Position numbers and translations under genes: made by a program. Positions 49,543 to 59,449 of a stretch of DNA of 64,000 bases are shown here, in pieces (within the stretch, counting starts at the first letter, position 1; each line of letters begins with the position of its first letter). This stretch comes from Pseudomonadota bacterium (GTDB lineage Bacteria; Pseudomonadota; Alphaproteobacteria; Sneathiellales; Sneathiellaceae), in the NCBI GenBank assembly GCA_024743055.1, contig JANSXH010000012.1:62001-126000 (forward strand), given 5' to 3'. The notes under the pieces were generated by a model. The model had not been told where the DNA came from and searched no databases. It saw only the letters and a list, made by a program, of their open reading frames with translations.

Positions 49543-50601
49543 ATGAAAAAACAAGAAATAGAATACCCGCTCGGTACCCGTCCCGCAGATGGTGAAGTTT
49601 TAAAGATAAGAGAAGGGCTGCTCTGGGTACGCATGCCGATCCCGATCAAAGGCCTCGAATTCATCAACCTCTACCTGATCGAAGATGGGGATGGCTGGAC
49701 CATGGTCGATACGGGTCTAAACACAGGTGTTATTCGTGATCTGTGGGAACATATCTTTGAAACTCACCTTAAGGGAAAGCCTGTAACTCGTTTAATTTGC
49801 ACTCATTTTCACCCCGATCATATGGGTCTCGCCGGATGGATAGCGGATCGCTGGAATATCCCGTTGACTATGACGTTTGGCGAATGGACTTTTGGCAGGA
49901 TGTTGTATCTGGAAGGGGCTAAGGAAACCCCTCAGTTCGTTATTGATTTCTATACCTCGGTTGGATTTACCGAAGACATGCTGGATCGGGTCCGCTCTCG
50001 TAATTTCAATAATTTCCGAAAAGCCATGTGGGAAGTCCCCATGGGCTTCAATCGCATTGCAGATGGTCAGATCCTTAGCATTGGACAGAAAGACTGGCAG
50101 GTCGTTGTTGGCCGTGGCCATGCGCCCGAGCATGCCTGTCTATATTGTGCCGAGGAAGGGATTCTAATTTCGGGAGATCAGATCCTGCCACGGATCACGC
50201 CGCATATCGGTGTTTACCCATCTGAGCCATTCGCTAATCCGTTGAAGGAATTCATTCAATCCATTGATACATTTATGAAAATTCCAGCGGATACCATGGT
50301 GTTGCCGGCTCATAATGATGTCTTTACTGGCTTTCATAATCAGCTCGAGTTTTATCAAAACCATCATCAAGAGCGTCTGGATCAGCTATTGGCAGCCTGC
50401 GATAGGCCCATGTCAGCTCTTGATCTGCTGCCGGTTCTGTTTAACCGGGAGCTTTCAGTCCCAGATAAAGGACTTGCCATTGCCGAAGGACTGGCCCATT
50501 GCCACTACTTGGTTGGCGAAGGAGAGTTGGAGCGGCAAATAGGTGCAGATGGCATCTGGCGGTTCGAACGCACTAAATCGATCAAAGCCGCTGTCGCTTG
50601 A
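49543..50601 (+). CDS. MBL-fold metallo-hydrolase
   Basis: The 352-residue protein is a metallo-beta-lactamase-fold hydrolase. THFHPDHMGL gives the HxHxDH metal motif; VVVGRGHAPEHACLY has the next His, GDQILPRITPH the bridging Asp, and VLPAHNDVF the last His. Relatives act on thioesters or other esters; given its place between an acyl-CoA dehydrogenase and an enoyl-CoA hydratase, a thioesterase-like task is possible. The in-frame ATG at 49519 is less likely because the 49543 site is preceded by AAAGGG. Confidence 0.82.
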   Translation: MKKQEIEYPLGTRPADGEVLKIREGLLWVRMPIPIKGLEFINLYLIEDGDGWTMVDTGLNTGVIRDLWEHIFETHLKGKPVTRLICTHFHPDHMGLAGWIADRWNIPLTMTFGEWTFGRMLYLEGAKETPQFVIDFYTSVGFTEDMLDRVRSRNFNNFRKAMWEVPMGFNRIADGQILSIGQKDWQVVVGRGHAPEHACLYCAEEGILISGDQILPRITPHIGVYPSEPFANPLKEFIQSIDTFMKIPADTMVLPAHNDVFTGFHNQLEFYQNHHQERLDQLLAACDRPMSALDLLPVLFNRELSVPDKGLAIAEGLAHCHYLVGEGELERQIGADGIWRFERTKSIKAAVA

Positions 50602-50646
50602 GCGCACAAGAAAATCAAACAAAAAAGAACAAGAAAAGGAATAATC

Positions 50647-51444
50647 ATGACGGATCATCTTCTAGTCTCCAAGGAAAATGGCATTGCCACCTTGACCCTT
50701 AACCGGCCGGAGGCGCGAAACGCCCTCTCCCTGGAAATGCGTGAAGCATTGTTTTTGGCTGTGACTGACATTGAGACAGACGACAGTATCCGTTGCGTTG
50801 TCATGACAGGGGCAGGGGAACATTTCCAGGCCGGTGGTGACGTGAAATCCTTCAATGATTTTGTTTCCAAAACACCCGATGAGCGTCGCCAAAATTTTGA
50901 GCGGCGCATCCATGGCCTGCATCCAACCATGTTCACTATGCGCCGCATGCAAAAACCGATTATCGCGAGTGTTCAGGGCGCCGCTGCCGGTTTTGGCCTG
51001 TCGCTGATGATGGCCTGCGATATGGTTATTGCAGCGGATAATGCCTTCTTTACCCTGGCCTATATCAATATTGGAACCACGCCGGACGGCTCCGGAACCT
51101 ATACGTTACCACGTATCGTCGGCCTCAAAAAGGCAATGGAGATTGCAATGCTTGGTGATCGGTTCGGTGCCCAGGAGGCAAAAGACATGGGCCTGATTAA
51201 TTTCATCGTTCCAAGCGCGGATCTGGCAGTAGAAACCACAAAACTGGCAGAACGACTGGCAAATGGTCCCACGGTCGCTATTGGCCGCACAAAGGCTCTT
51301 CTCAATTCTTCTCTTGGTAATAGTATGGAAGAGCAGCTGTCCCTCGAAGCAGAGAATTTTGCAGCCTGCGCAGCCAGTAATGACTGGGTGGAAGGGGTTA
51401 CCGCATTCAAGGAAAAACGTAAACCGGACTACAAAGGCAATTAA
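50647..51444 (+). CDS. Enoyl-CoA hydratase/isomerase
   Basis: The 265-residue crotonase-fold enzyme has GIATLTLNRPEARNALSLEM, the oxyanion-hole segment HFQAGGDVKSF and AAAGFGLSLMMACDMVIAADNAFFTLAYINIGTTPDG. In the second position usually holding a catalytic Glu, the region reads IGTTPDGSG, with Asp in place of the later acid; this resembles hydratase/isomerase subtypes rather than classical crotonase. It is preceded by AGAAAAGGA and followed after 21 bp by an SDR gene. Confidence 0.85.
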   Translation: MTDHLLVSKENGIATLTLNRPEARNALSLEMREALFLAVTDIETDDSIRCVVMTGAGEHFQAGGDVKSFNDFVSKTPDERRQNFERRIHGLHPTMFTMRRMQKPIIASVQGAAAGFGLSLMMACDMVIAADNAFFTLAYINIGTTPDGSGTYTLPRIVGLKKAMEIAMLGDRFGAQEAKDMGLINFIVPSADLAVETTKLAERLANGPTVAIGRTKALLNSSLGNSMEEQLSLEAENFAACAASNDWVEGVTAFKEKRKPDYKGN

Positions 51445-51465
51445 CAACATTAAAAGGATTGGGCT

Positions 51466-52290
51466 ATGGCGGATTTAAAAGGCAAGACACTCTTCATCAC
51501 CGGGGCTAGCCGTGGCATTGGGCTGGCCATCGGCAAGCGGGCCGCTGCGGATGGCGCCAATGTCGTCATTGCTGCAAAAACTGCCGAGCCACATGCTAAG
51601 CTTGCCGGGACTATTTATACTGCTGCCGAGGAGATTGAGGCGGCGGGCGGTAAGGCGCTGCCTCTGGTCGTTGACGTTCGGGAAGAAGAGCTCGTCGAAG
51701 CCGCCATTGAAAAAGCGGTGGAGACATTCGGCGGCCTTGATATTCTCATAAACAATGCCTCAGCAATCAGCCTGACCGGTACTCTGCAGACACCGATGAA
51801 GCGCTATGATCTGATGCATCAGATCAATACCCGCGGTACATATCTGTGTTCGCAAAAGGCCATTCCTCACCTGAAAAAGGCTGAGAACCCCCATGTGCTC
51901 AACCTGTCACCGCCCCTCAATTTCGAAACCCATTGGTTCTCGCCCCATGTTGCCTACAGCATGGCGAAATATGGGATGAGCCTTTGCGTTCTGGGTATGG
52001 CAGATGAATTTAAGAAAGATGGGATTGCCTTTAATGCCCTTTGGCCCAGGACGGCTATTGCAACTGCGGCTATGGACTTGATCGCTGGTGGGGATGTGCA
52101 TAACAAATGCCGAAAAGTCGAAATCATGTCCGATGCGGCCCATGTCATCCTGACCAAGCCATCCCGGGAATTTACCGGCAATTTCTGTGTCGATGACGAA
52201 ACCCTTGCGTCTGTTGGCGTGACTGATCTCTCTCAATACCGTTTCGACGGTGTCAAGGAAGAGGAACTGCTCCCCGATTTCTTCGTTTAG
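51466..52290 (+). CDS. SDR oxidoreductase, HSDL2-like
   Basis: The 274-residue SDR has the cofactor motif TGASRGIG (12-19), NNAS at about 92, and active-site Tyr and Lys in HVAYSMAKYGM. The pattern, including LNLSPPLNFETHWFSPHVAYSMAKYGMS, matches the HSDL2/citronellal-dehydrogenase-like subgroup of SDRs, which is linked to fatty acyl or isoprenoid metabolism. Here it closes the acyl-CoA cluster. Substrate unknown. Confidence 0.85.
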   Translation: MADLKGKTLFITGASRGIGLAIGKRAAADGANVVIAAKTAEPHAKLAGTIYTAAEEIEAAGGKALPLVVDVREEELVEAAIEKAVETFGGLDILINNASAISLTGTLQTPMKRYDLMHQINTRGTYLCSQKAIPHLKKAENPHVLNLSPPLNFETHWFSPHVAYSMAKYGMSLCVLGMADEFKKDGIAFNALWPRTAIATAAMDLIAGGDVHNKCRKVEIMSDAAHVILTKPSREFTGNFCVDDETLASVGVTDLSQYRFDGVKEEELLPDFFV

Positions 52291-52318
52291 GCAGGGTTTA
52301 GACGGGAAAAGTCTGGGT

Positions 52319-53533
52319 TTACGCCGCCTGGCGTAAGTTCAGGCGGTTCCAAACGTCTTTGAGCGCTCCAACCAACTCCGCCATCATTGCGTCGTTATGG
52401 AAGGGGGTTGGGGTGATCCGGAGCCGTTCTGATCCTCGGGGGACTGTTGGGTAATTGATTGGCTGCAGATAGATTCCATAATCTTCCAGCAGCATATCAC
52501 TGGCCTGCTTGCAAAGTTCGGCGTCATACACCATTACCGGCACGATATGGGTGACGGACGGAAGGACTGGCATTCCAGCTTCTGTTAGCAGTTTTTTGAG
52601 GGTTGCGGCACGCTCTTGATGCTGCTCTCTTTCAATCTGGCTTAACTTTAAATGCCGGACACTGGCGAGCGCGCCCGCCGACATGACCGGTGACAAGGTG
52701 GTCGTAAAGATAAATCCAGAAGCATAGGAACGAATGGCATCGACGATATTCGACGTTGAGGTAATGAAACCGCCAACAACCCCAAAGGCTTTACCAAGGG
52801 TGCCTTCCATAATAGTGATCCGGTCCATTAGTCCTTCACGCTCGGCAACACCGCCGCCGCGCGGGCCGTAAAGGCCGACCGCATGAACTTCATCCAGATA
52901 GGTAAGTGCGCCGTATTCGTCGGCGAGATCACAGAATTCCTTAATTGGGGATATGTCACCATCCATTGAATAGACGGACTCAAAGGCGATAATTTTGGCT
53001 TGGTTCGGATCAAGGCTTTTCAGCTTGTCCTCAAGATCCCGAACATCGTTATGACGGAAGATGATCTTCTCGCAACCCGCATGGCGGACGCCGTCGATCA
53101 TGGAGGCGTGGTTCAGCTCATCTGAGAGGATGACACATCCTGGAAGCAGTTTTCCAAGAGTGGAAAGGGTCGCATCATTTGACACAAAGCCTGATGTGAA
53201 AACGAGCGCGCTTTCCTTCCCATGCAAATCGGCAAGCTCTCTTTCAAGCTCGCAAATCATATGGGTGTTCCCTGAGATGTTCCGAGTTCCGCCGGCACCG
53301 GCGCCGTACTTATCAGCGGCGGCCTTGATCGCGTTCAGAACGTCCGGATGCTGACCCATACCGAGATAGTCATTGGAACACCAGATCGTTACGTCCTGTT
53401 CCTGACCATTTGGAAGATGGCGGGTTGCTTTCGGGAATTCGCCTGCGTGACGACCAAGTTCGGTGAACACGCGATACCTGTTCTCCTCTTTCAAGGAGAG
53501 AAGGGCCTGCTCAAAAACCTGATCATAATCCAT
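52319..53533 (-). CDS. hemA: 5-aminolevulinate synthase
   Basis: The 404-residue PLP enzyme condenses glycine and succinyl-CoA, the first step of haem synthesis by the C4 route found in alphaproteobacteria. Recognised are [52 protein letters not shown] and the PLP lysine in [15 protein letters not shown]. An AGGAAG ribosome site precedes the ATG at 53533; the longer frame to 53575 is not needed. It is convergent with the SDR gene. Confidence 0.95.
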   Translation of the reverse strand: MDYDQVFEQALLSLKEENRYRVFTELGRHAGEFPKATRHLPNGQEQDVTIWCSNDYLGMGQHPDVLNAIKAAADKYGAGAGGTRNISGNTHMICELERELADLHGKESALVFTSGFVSNDATLSTLGKLLPGCVILSDELNHASMIDGVRHAGCEKIIFRHNDVRDLEDKLKSLDPNQAKIIAFESVYSMDGDISPIKEFCDLADEYGALTYLDEVHAVGLYGPRGGGVAEREGLMDRITIMEGTLGKAFGVVGGFITSTSNIVDAIRSYASGFIFTTTLSPVMSAGALASVRHLKLSQIEREQHQERAATLKKLLTEAGMPVLPSVTHIVPVMVYDAELCKQASDMLLEDYGIYLQPINYPTVPRGSERLRITPTPFHNDAMMAELVGALKDVWNRLNLRQAA

Positions 53534-53682
53534 TTGACGACTTCCTGATTGTTTCCACCACACTGGTATGATCAAAACCTACTAAACAACGCGTTTCCTT
53601 GACAAGGGACAAAAGGTCGCATTGCTCTTGAAGTACCGATATTGTGATCAATGTTTACCTTATAGAGCAATCTCAGACAGAT

Positions 53683-54564
53683 TTAATGGGCCAAGAGTAC
53701 TGGAATAGGACAGCTTTCCAGAATTTCCTCCGTGACCGCACCAAAAAACAAACGGCGCAATCTGCTACGCGTGTAGGCGCCCATCACCAATAGGTCCGCA
53801 TCGCATTTTGCCGCCTGAGCCAGAAGAGATTCAGCCGTCGACTTACCCGAGTTTCCGGTAATCTCGCAGCTTTTTGCCGAAATACCGTGTAGGGCCAGAT
53901 AGCGGATGGCATCTTCGGAATGAACCTCCTCATCCAGATCATCAGTGGCTGAGACCAATGTCACTGTCTCGGCATTCTTCAACAAGGGCAGTGAATAAGT
54001 GATAGCCCGGCTTGATTCGACAGAACCATTCCAAGCGAGCGCTATTTTGTTTCCGACCGTTTCCTCCACCGTATCTTCAACCAGCAAGACAGGTCGCCCG
54101 GTTTCCCGAAGAGCGGTGTTGATCATCAGCCGATGGCTGCCATCTTCGTCTTCTTTGAGTTTGCTGACGACGATCAGATCAAATAATCGTCCATACATGA
54201 GCAGGACTTCTTCCCGATTTCCCTGTTTCTCCACGAACTGAGCAGAGGCGCCTGACAATGGACGATCGGCAATCGCCTCTATGGCTGGGACACGAGCTTT
54301 GTCGCAAATCTCGTTAAATTGACCATGGGCAGCCTGCCGTCGTTTCTCGCCGTCTTTCTCTGCTAAATCAATGACACTTTCGATCATAGCCGATGTCATG
54401 CCCTCTCCGACAAAGGCGGCGGCTGTTCTCGGATCAATTTTGATATGAAGGGCGTCGACATGGGCGCCAAATCGTTCTGCCAGTTTCAACGCGCTTTCAA
54501 GGGCCCTGGTGTCGCAATCGTTTTCGGCGCCGGTCACAGGGACTAGAATGGATTTGAATGACAT
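53683..54564 (-). CDS. Tandem universal stress protein
   Basis: The 293-residue protein contains two Usp domains. The first (MSFKSILVPVTG... to about residue 160) is diverged, and the second ends with LLVMGAYTRSRLRRLFFGAVTEEILESCPIPVLLAH, which carries the G-x-x-x-R-type phosphate loop. Double-Usp proteins like this help survival under stress, often by an unknown mechanism. It is monocistronic, between hemA and the cation transporter. Confidence 0.85.
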   Translation of the reverse strand: MSFKSILVPVTGAENDCDTRALESALKLAERFGAHVDALHIKIDPRTAAAFVGEGMTSAMIESVIDLAEKDGEKRRQAAHGQFNEICDKARVPAIEAIADRPLSGASAQFVEKQGNREEVLLMYGRLFDLIVVSKLKEDEDGSHRLMINTALRETGRPVLLVEDTVEETVGNKIALAWNGSVESSRAITYSLPLLKNAETVTLVSATDDLDEEVHSEDAIRYLALHGISAKSCEITGNSGKSTAESLLAQAAKCDADLLVMGAYTRSRLRRLFFGAVTEEILESCPIPVLLAH

Positions 54565-54655
54565 GCTTTTCGCAATCCTCCCGTTGTTTCAGATAGTATA
54601 CAGCTAACTCATTAAATTTAAAAGGATTTCTGAAAATTGAATCGGGTCGGTGCTT

Positions 54656-55573
54656 TCAAGCTTTGCGATGAATGGGGTCCTGATGAACAATAGCTTCCGC
54701 TTCCGGAAAAGCTTCCATCAGGCGCATTTCCACGGCATCCGATATGTCATGCGCTTCCCTCAAGCTCATGGTTCCATCCATGTCGATATGCATTTGGATA
54801 AAGACTTGTTGTCCAGAGCGCCGGGTTCGAAGGTCGTGAACACCCAGAACCCCAGGCTGTTCTTCTACGAGATCGAGGATTTTCTGTCGTTCGTCATCGC
54901 CGAGTTCCTCATCCATCAGGTCGGCAAGGGACACTCGGATGATTTTCCAGGAGCTCATCATAAGGAAAAGGGCGATGCCGACGGCGAAAAGTCCGTCCGC
55001 ATAGGGCCAGCCGAAATAGGCCCCGAGCAGCAGCGCGATGATGACACTGCCATTGATCAGCAAATCTCCCACATAATGTAGAGAATCAGCCGAAATGGCC
55101 ACGGAACGGGTCTTGCGGATCACATAACGCTGATAGGAGACGAGTAGTAGGGTCAGGATAATGGATACCACCATCACAGAAATGCCAAGGGGCATGGAAT
55201 GGATGGGTTTGGGGTTGAGCAGGCGTTCGGCGGCCTGGAAAACCAGAAATACGGCGGAACCTAAAATAACGGCAGACTGAAACAATCCGGCGAGGGCTTC
55301 AGCCTTGCCATGGCCAAAGCGGTGGTCCCGGTCAGCGGGAACAAGTGCTTGGCGGACAGCAAACAGATTGATCAGGGAGGCCAGCGCATCAAGAATGGAA
55401 TCCACCAGGGTCGAGAGGATCGCCACGGAGTTTGTTGCGAGATATGCCGCGAGCTTGATGACGATGAGGATGATGGCGACGGTTACGGAGGCATAGGTCG
55501 CCGTCCGCATCAATTTGCCGTTTTCACCTCCAGTGGAGGAGGAGAGATCTTCATCGATTTTTTCAGTCGCCAA
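54656..55573 (-). CDS. Cation diffusion facilitator, FieF-like
   Basis: The 305-residue protein has six membrane spans and a C-terminal cytoplasmic metal-binding domain. Metal-site residues are in LVDSILDALASLINLFAV (DxxxD) and SADSLHYVGDLLING (DxxxD in span 5), and HRFGHGKAEALAGL follows span 2. The C-terminal domain contains VHDLRTRRSGQQVFIQMHIDMDG. It exports divalent metals such as Fe, Zn or Mn. Only 82 bp separate it from the stress protein, which lies downstream on the same strand. Confidence 0.88.
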   Translation of the reverse strand: MATEKIDEDLSSSTGGENGKLMRTATYASVTVAIILIVIKLAAYLATNSVAILSTLVDSILDALASLINLFAVRQALVPADRDHRFGHGKAEALAGLFQSAVILGSAVFLVFQAAERLLNPKPIHSMPLGISVMVVSIILTLLLVSYQRYVIRKTRSVAISADSLHYVGDLLINGSVIIALLLGAYFGWPYADGLFAVGIALFLMMSSWKIIRVSLADLMDEELGDDERQKILDLVEEQPGVLGVHDLRTRRSGQQVFIQMHIDMDGTMSLREAHDISDAVEMRLMEAFPEAEAIVHQDPIHRKA

Positions 55574-55612
55574 GTCTGCTATCTTTCAACATTAAAAATG
55601 TCATTTAAGCAC

Positions 55613-56203
55613 TTATGGATACAAAATATTTTCTGTCCAGCCGCCAGCAGTCTTTGCATATTGGCGGCGCTCATGCAGGCGAAAGGGGCGGTCCCGCCAG
55701 AATTCCATACGGGTCGGAATCACCCGAAAACCGGACCAGTAATCGGGCCGCGGAATATCTCCAATACCAAATTTTGCCGTATATTTCGCAACGGCCTTTT
55801 CCAGGGAAAAGCGGCTGTCCATGGGCCTTGATTGCTGGCTTGCCCAGGCGCCGATGCGGCTGTCGCGGGGGCGGCTGGCAAAATAGGCATCCGCCTCTTC
55901 ATCGGTGACTTTCTCCACATCGCCCTGAATGCGAATGCTGCGGCGCAGGGATTTCCAATGAAAACACAGCGCTGCCTTAGGCGTCGCCAACAGCTCGCTG
56001 CCTTTCTGGCTTTCGAAATTCGTATAAAAAACAAATCCACGCTCATCGGCGTTCTTCAGCAAGACCATGCGTACGGAAGGCTGTCCATCCTTGTCCACTG
56101 TTGCCAACGACATGGAAGTGGGATCATTTGGCTCGCTTTTTTCCGCTTCCGCCATCCATTGCTGGAATTCTTCCAGAAGATCGGAGAAATTTTTCACGCT
56201 CAT
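55613..56203 (-). CDS. pdxH: Pyridoxamine 5'-phosphate oxidase
   Basis: The 196-residue FMN enzyme makes pyridoxal phosphate. It shows [64 protein letters not shown] and the C-terminal [27 protein letters not shown], the standard PdxH ending. Length is slightly short at the N-terminus, as is common. It sits upstream of the cation transporter on the same strand with 39 bp between. Confidence 0.93.
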   Translation of the reverse strand: MSVKNFSDLLEEFQQWMAEAEKSEPNDPTSMSLATVDKDGQPSVRMVLLKNADERGFVFYTNFESQKGSELLATPKAALCFHWKSLRRSIRIQGDVEKVTDEEADAYFASRPRDSRIGAWASQQSRPMDSRFSLEKAVAKYTAKFGIGDIPRPDYWSGFRVIPTRMEFWRDRPFRLHERRQYAKTAGGWTENILYP

Positions 56204-56424
56204 CGAAGGAGGTCCGTTTTTAAGACTGTAACTGGTTTTGCAGGCCTATTTTTAGACATCTCGGCAGCTAATGTCGATAACTCTCGCACACGCCATCAAA
56301 ACAAACTGTAATTTATTGTGATCTGTCTTTTGCTATTAATGTTCAAATTGCCCATATATAATGATGCCAAGAAAGCGCGGAGGATTTTTTCTGTGCAAAT
56401 TGAACAGAGTATGAGGACAGGAAC

Positions 56425-56901
56425 ATGATAAAGTCGAAATTTGTTGTGGTCACGGCGGTGGCGGCCCTTCTTCTGGTCGCAGGCTGTGATGCGGAGAATA
56501 ACCCTAAAGCGACCGGCGGCGCAGTTCTAGGCGGTATTGGTGGAGCTATTCTGGGCTCTCTGGTTGGCGGCGGTTCTGGTAAGCTGGTAGCTGTTGGTGT
56601 CGGTACGCTCGCAGGCGCAATGATCGGCCAGGAGGTCGGAAAGTCTCTCGACAAGGCGGACCGGGCCCAGATTGATCGAGCGGAAAAACGAGCGACGACG
56701 GCGCCCATAGGGGAAACCATAACCTGGAATAATCCGCAAAGCGGTAATTCCGGGTCCGTTACACCCGTACGTGAAGGCAACCACAATGACGGACGTTATT
56801 GCCGGGAGTTTCAGCAGACCATTGAAATCGGTGGTAAGCTGGAAAAAGGCTACGGCACTGCTTGCCGCCAGCCCGATGGATCCTGGCAGATTATGAGCTG
56901 A
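56425..56901 (+). CDS. Glycine-zipper lipoprotein, 17 kDa antigen-like
   Basis: The 158-residue protein has a lipoprotein signal peptide with lipobox LVAGC (Cys21), a glycine-zipper stretch (GGAVLGGIGGAILGSLVGGG; GVGTLAGAMIGQEVG) and a C-terminal domain with CREFQQTIEIGGKLEKGYGTACRQPDGSW. This is the layout of the Rickettsia 17 kDa surface antigen and its alphaproteobacterial homologues. It probably sits in the outer membrane. Function unknown. Confidence 0.88.
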   Translation: MIKSKFVVVTAVAALLLVAGCDAENNPKATGGAVLGGIGGAILGSLVGGGSGKLVAVGVGTLAGAMIGQEVGKSLDKADRAQIDRAEKRATTAPIGETITWNNPQSGNSGSVTPVREGNHNDGRYCREFQQTIEIGGKLEKGYGTACRQPDGSWQIMS

Positions 56902-56947
56902 TCGGCTATAGCCGAGCAGTGCCTGAAATTATCAGCAAGAGGATTGA

Positions 56948-58336
56948 GTGGTCGAATATATGACCGGACTTCGGAATACAGCGGTTGGTTTGACAATGCT
57001 GGCCCTGATGGGCTTTGCCTTGCCAAACCCTGCGAAGGCTGGCTTTGAAGAAGGCGTCAAAGCCTATGAGGCCAAGGACTACAAAACCGCTCTGGATGAA
57101 TGGTTGCCCCTTGCCAAGGCCAACGATCCGGCGGCCATGCGCAATGTTGGGCATCTCTATCGGCGGGGACTGGGGACCCAGCAGGATTTCAAGAAAGCAC
57201 TGACATGGTATAAACGGGCGGCAACCATGGGCTTCGACAGAGCTCAGGCCAACGTCGCCGGGATGTATTTGAATGGTGAAGGGGTGGAGCGAGATTTCCT
57301 GCAGGCTGCGAGCTGGTTCGCCAAAGCGGCGGAGCAGGGGCATGTCCTTGCCCGCTATAATCTGGGGCTGATGTTTGAAACCGGCCTGGGTGTGAGCAAG
57401 AATCTCGACAAGGCGAAGGCCTTGTTCGAATTGGCGGCGGGAGATGGTCATCCTCAAGCGAAGGAACGGCTGGCTATCCTGGCGGCTCAGCAAGACAACC
57501 CTAAGGATCCAGATAAAGAGATAGTTGTCGCTATTGAAAAGCCACCAGAAGCCCCGGAACCACCAGCCCCGGCCACGCCACCGGCTGCCGCTACAGCAAA
57601 CAGCACGGAGGCAGCCAAGCCGCCAGTAAGTGCGCCTGCTGAGGCAGCTACTGCTCCGCTAGCATCAAATCCGGCTGCCGAGGGAGCCCCAAAGGTAGCT
57701 ACCAATACACCAGCCAATTCGTCAGGCTCGGTCCAGAAAAAAGGGTTTTATGAAGCTCTGAAGTCTCTTAAAGCCAAGAAACCGGCCGCAGCGACCTCTG
57801 TTCCCGCAATAGCTGCTGCATCAACCGAAGCATCTAAATCGGCACCGAAAGCCAAGATTGAGGCGGCAGAATCACAGAAAGCTGCGACAACTACGACGGC
57901 CAAAGAGCCTGAAATCGCTGAAACCTTAAAGACGAAACCCTCAGCACCAGCTAAAGCTGAGCCGGAAAAACCGGTCGTGGTAGCATCAGCTCCACCACCA
58001 CCGGCACCAAAGCCGGCACCTGCTGTATCCTCGGTTGCAAATGGGCTGACTTTGGAAGAAAAGCTGGAAATGGCGGACCTGGCCTTTGCCCTTAAGGAAT
58101 ATCAGCAGTCTTTGAGCATTTGGGCGATCCTGGCGCAGGAAGGGCATGCGGAGGCACAGTATAAACTTGGTACCATGTTTCATAACGGCCTTGCGGTTCC
58201 GGTGGATCGGGTCCGGGCCTATATCTGGTGGGAGAAAGCCAAGGATAATGGCTATGCAGAAGCGGCATCGGCGCTCGCTGGCCTTGAAAAATCGCTGACT
58301 CATATGGAAAAAAGGCAAATTCAAAGAACGAATTAG
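56948..58336 (+). CDS. Exported Sel1-repeat protein with Ala/Pro-rich linker
   Basis: The 462-residue protein has a signal peptide (to about ANPAKAG) and four Sel1-like repeats at residues 38-180 (NVGHLYRRGLGTQQDFKKALTWYKRAA; YLNGEGVERDFLQAASWFAKAA). A 170-residue Ala/Pro/Lys-rich linker follows, then a final Sel1 unit (AQYKLGTMFHNGLAVPVDRV). Such linkers often span the periplasm or cell wall. The start is GTG 56948 behind AAGAGG; an ATG at 56960 is also possible. Confidence 0.8.
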   Translation: MVEYMTGLRNTAVGLTMLALMGFALPNPAKAGFEEGVKAYEAKDYKTALDEWLPLAKANDPAAMRNVGHLYRRGLGTQQDFKKALTWYKRAATMGFDRAQANVAGMYLNGEGVERDFLQAASWFAKAAEQGHVLARYNLGLMFETGLGVSKNLDKAKALFELAAGDGHPQAKERLAILAAQQDNPKDPDKEIVVAIEKPPEAPEPPAPATPPAAATANSTEAAKPPVSAPAEAATAPLASNPAAEGAPKVATNTPANSSGSVQKKGFYEALKSLKAKKPAAATSVPAIAAASTEASKSAPKAKIEAAESQKAATTTTAKEPEIAETLKTKPSAPAKAEPEKPVVVASAPPPPAPKPAPAVSSVANGLTLEEKLEMADLAFALKEYQQSLSIWAILAQEGHAEAQYKLGTMFHNGLAVPVDRVRAYIWWEKAKDNGYAEAASALAGLEKSLTHMEKRQIQRTN

Positions 58337-58439
58337 TTAAATCCTAAGAGAAGCGGCATATTTTTTAGATCTTATGAGGGATCTCAGAACTAAATACTGT
58401 ACAGATGTAAGTATCTGAAGAGGTTTGATACAAGACGAA

Positions 58440-59348
58440 ATGAGAAATTTGTACACAATATTAGGTGTGTCTAAAGGCGCCAGCCAGCAAGATATCAAGT
58501 CTGCCTATCGCAAGCTGGCCAAGAAACACCACCCGGATGCCAATCCCGGCGACGCCAAGATTGAGGAAAAATTCAAGGAGATTTCCGCCGCCTACAATAT
58601 TCTGGGCGATGAAAAGCAGAAAGCCCGCTATGATCGCGGTGAGATTGACGAAGCTGGGCAGGAAAAAATGTCCGGTTTTGGCGGGGGTGGTCGAACACGG
58701 ACCTATAGCCAGTCCGGAGCCGGCTTTGGAGGTGCGGAAGATATTTTTTCTGAGATTTTCGGCAATTTCCGAACAGGCGGATCGCGGGCTCGGCAGCCCG
58801 AGAAGGGCCGGGATCGGAAGTTCGCCATTGAGATCAGTTTTACGGAAGCAGCCCTTGGTGGCAAGCGCCGCCTGACCATGGGGGAAGGTGGGCGGACATT
58901 GGATGTCAATATTCCGGCTGGTATTGCCGATGGCAAGCAGATTAGGCTGAAGGGCCAGGGGGAAAAGGGTCCCGGTGGTGGACCAGCAGGAGACATTTTG
59001 ATCAATGTAACTGTCAAGCCGCATGTGTTTTTTCAGCGGGACGGTAAAAATGTGATTGTCGAGCTGCCCGTCAGTTTGCCTGAGGCTGTGCTGGGGGCAC
59101 AGGTAAAGGTACCAACGGTTGACGGTACAGTCAGCTTGAAAGTCCCTCCCGGATCGAATACCGGATCGACCTTGCGGCTAAAAGGCAAAGGGATTGCGTC
59201 TGGAGCAAAAGGAGCCCGCGGCGATCAGCTTGTCCGCCTGAAGGTTGTCCTTCCGGAAGATCAGGATGACGAGTTGCAGGATCTTGTGACAAAATGGGCC
59301 GAGAGCCATCCATATGATGCGCGTTCGAAGTTGAAAACGGATCAGTAG
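58440..59348 (+). CDS. DnaJ/CbpA-type J-domain protein
   Basis: The 302-residue co-chaperone has a J domain (1-65) with the HPD motif in KKHHPDANPGD, a Gly/Phe-rich linker (GFGGGGRTRTYSQSGAGFGG) and a C-terminal substrate-binding region (DVNIPAGIADGKQIRLKGQG; VPTVDGTVSLKVPPGSNTGS). It has no zinc-finger cysteines, so it is CbpA/DnaJ class B. The ATG at 58440 is used; a TTG at 58425 is in frame. Confidence 0.9.
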   Translation: MRNLYTILGVSKGASQQDIKSAYRKLAKKHHPDANPGDAKIEEKFKEISAAYNILGDEKQKARYDRGEIDEAGQEKMSGFGGGGRTRTYSQSGAGFGGAEDIFSEIFGNFRTGGSRARQPEKGRDRKFAIEISFTEAALGGKRRLTMGEGGRTLDVNIPAGIADGKQIRLKGQGEKGPGGGPAGDILINVTVKPHVFFQRDGKNVIVELPVSLPEAVLGAQVKVPTVDGTVSLKVPPGSNTGSTLRLKGKGIASGAKGARGDQLVRLKVVLPEDQDDELQDLVTKWAESHPYDARSKLKTDQ

Positions 59349-59449
59349 GTAGGCTGCCGGGTGAATAAGTTTTTTGACTGTGATTTGCAGTCACGATAAA
59401 AAAGAAAAAAGTAGCGTATGATCGTCAATAGTAATGAGGGGTTTTGTGT

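Noticed and set aside
59375-59394. TGACTG/CAGTCA hairpin after dnaJ as a terminator
   Set aside because: The stem is only 6 bp with a 7-nt loop and is followed by A rather than T on the plus strand; support is too weak.
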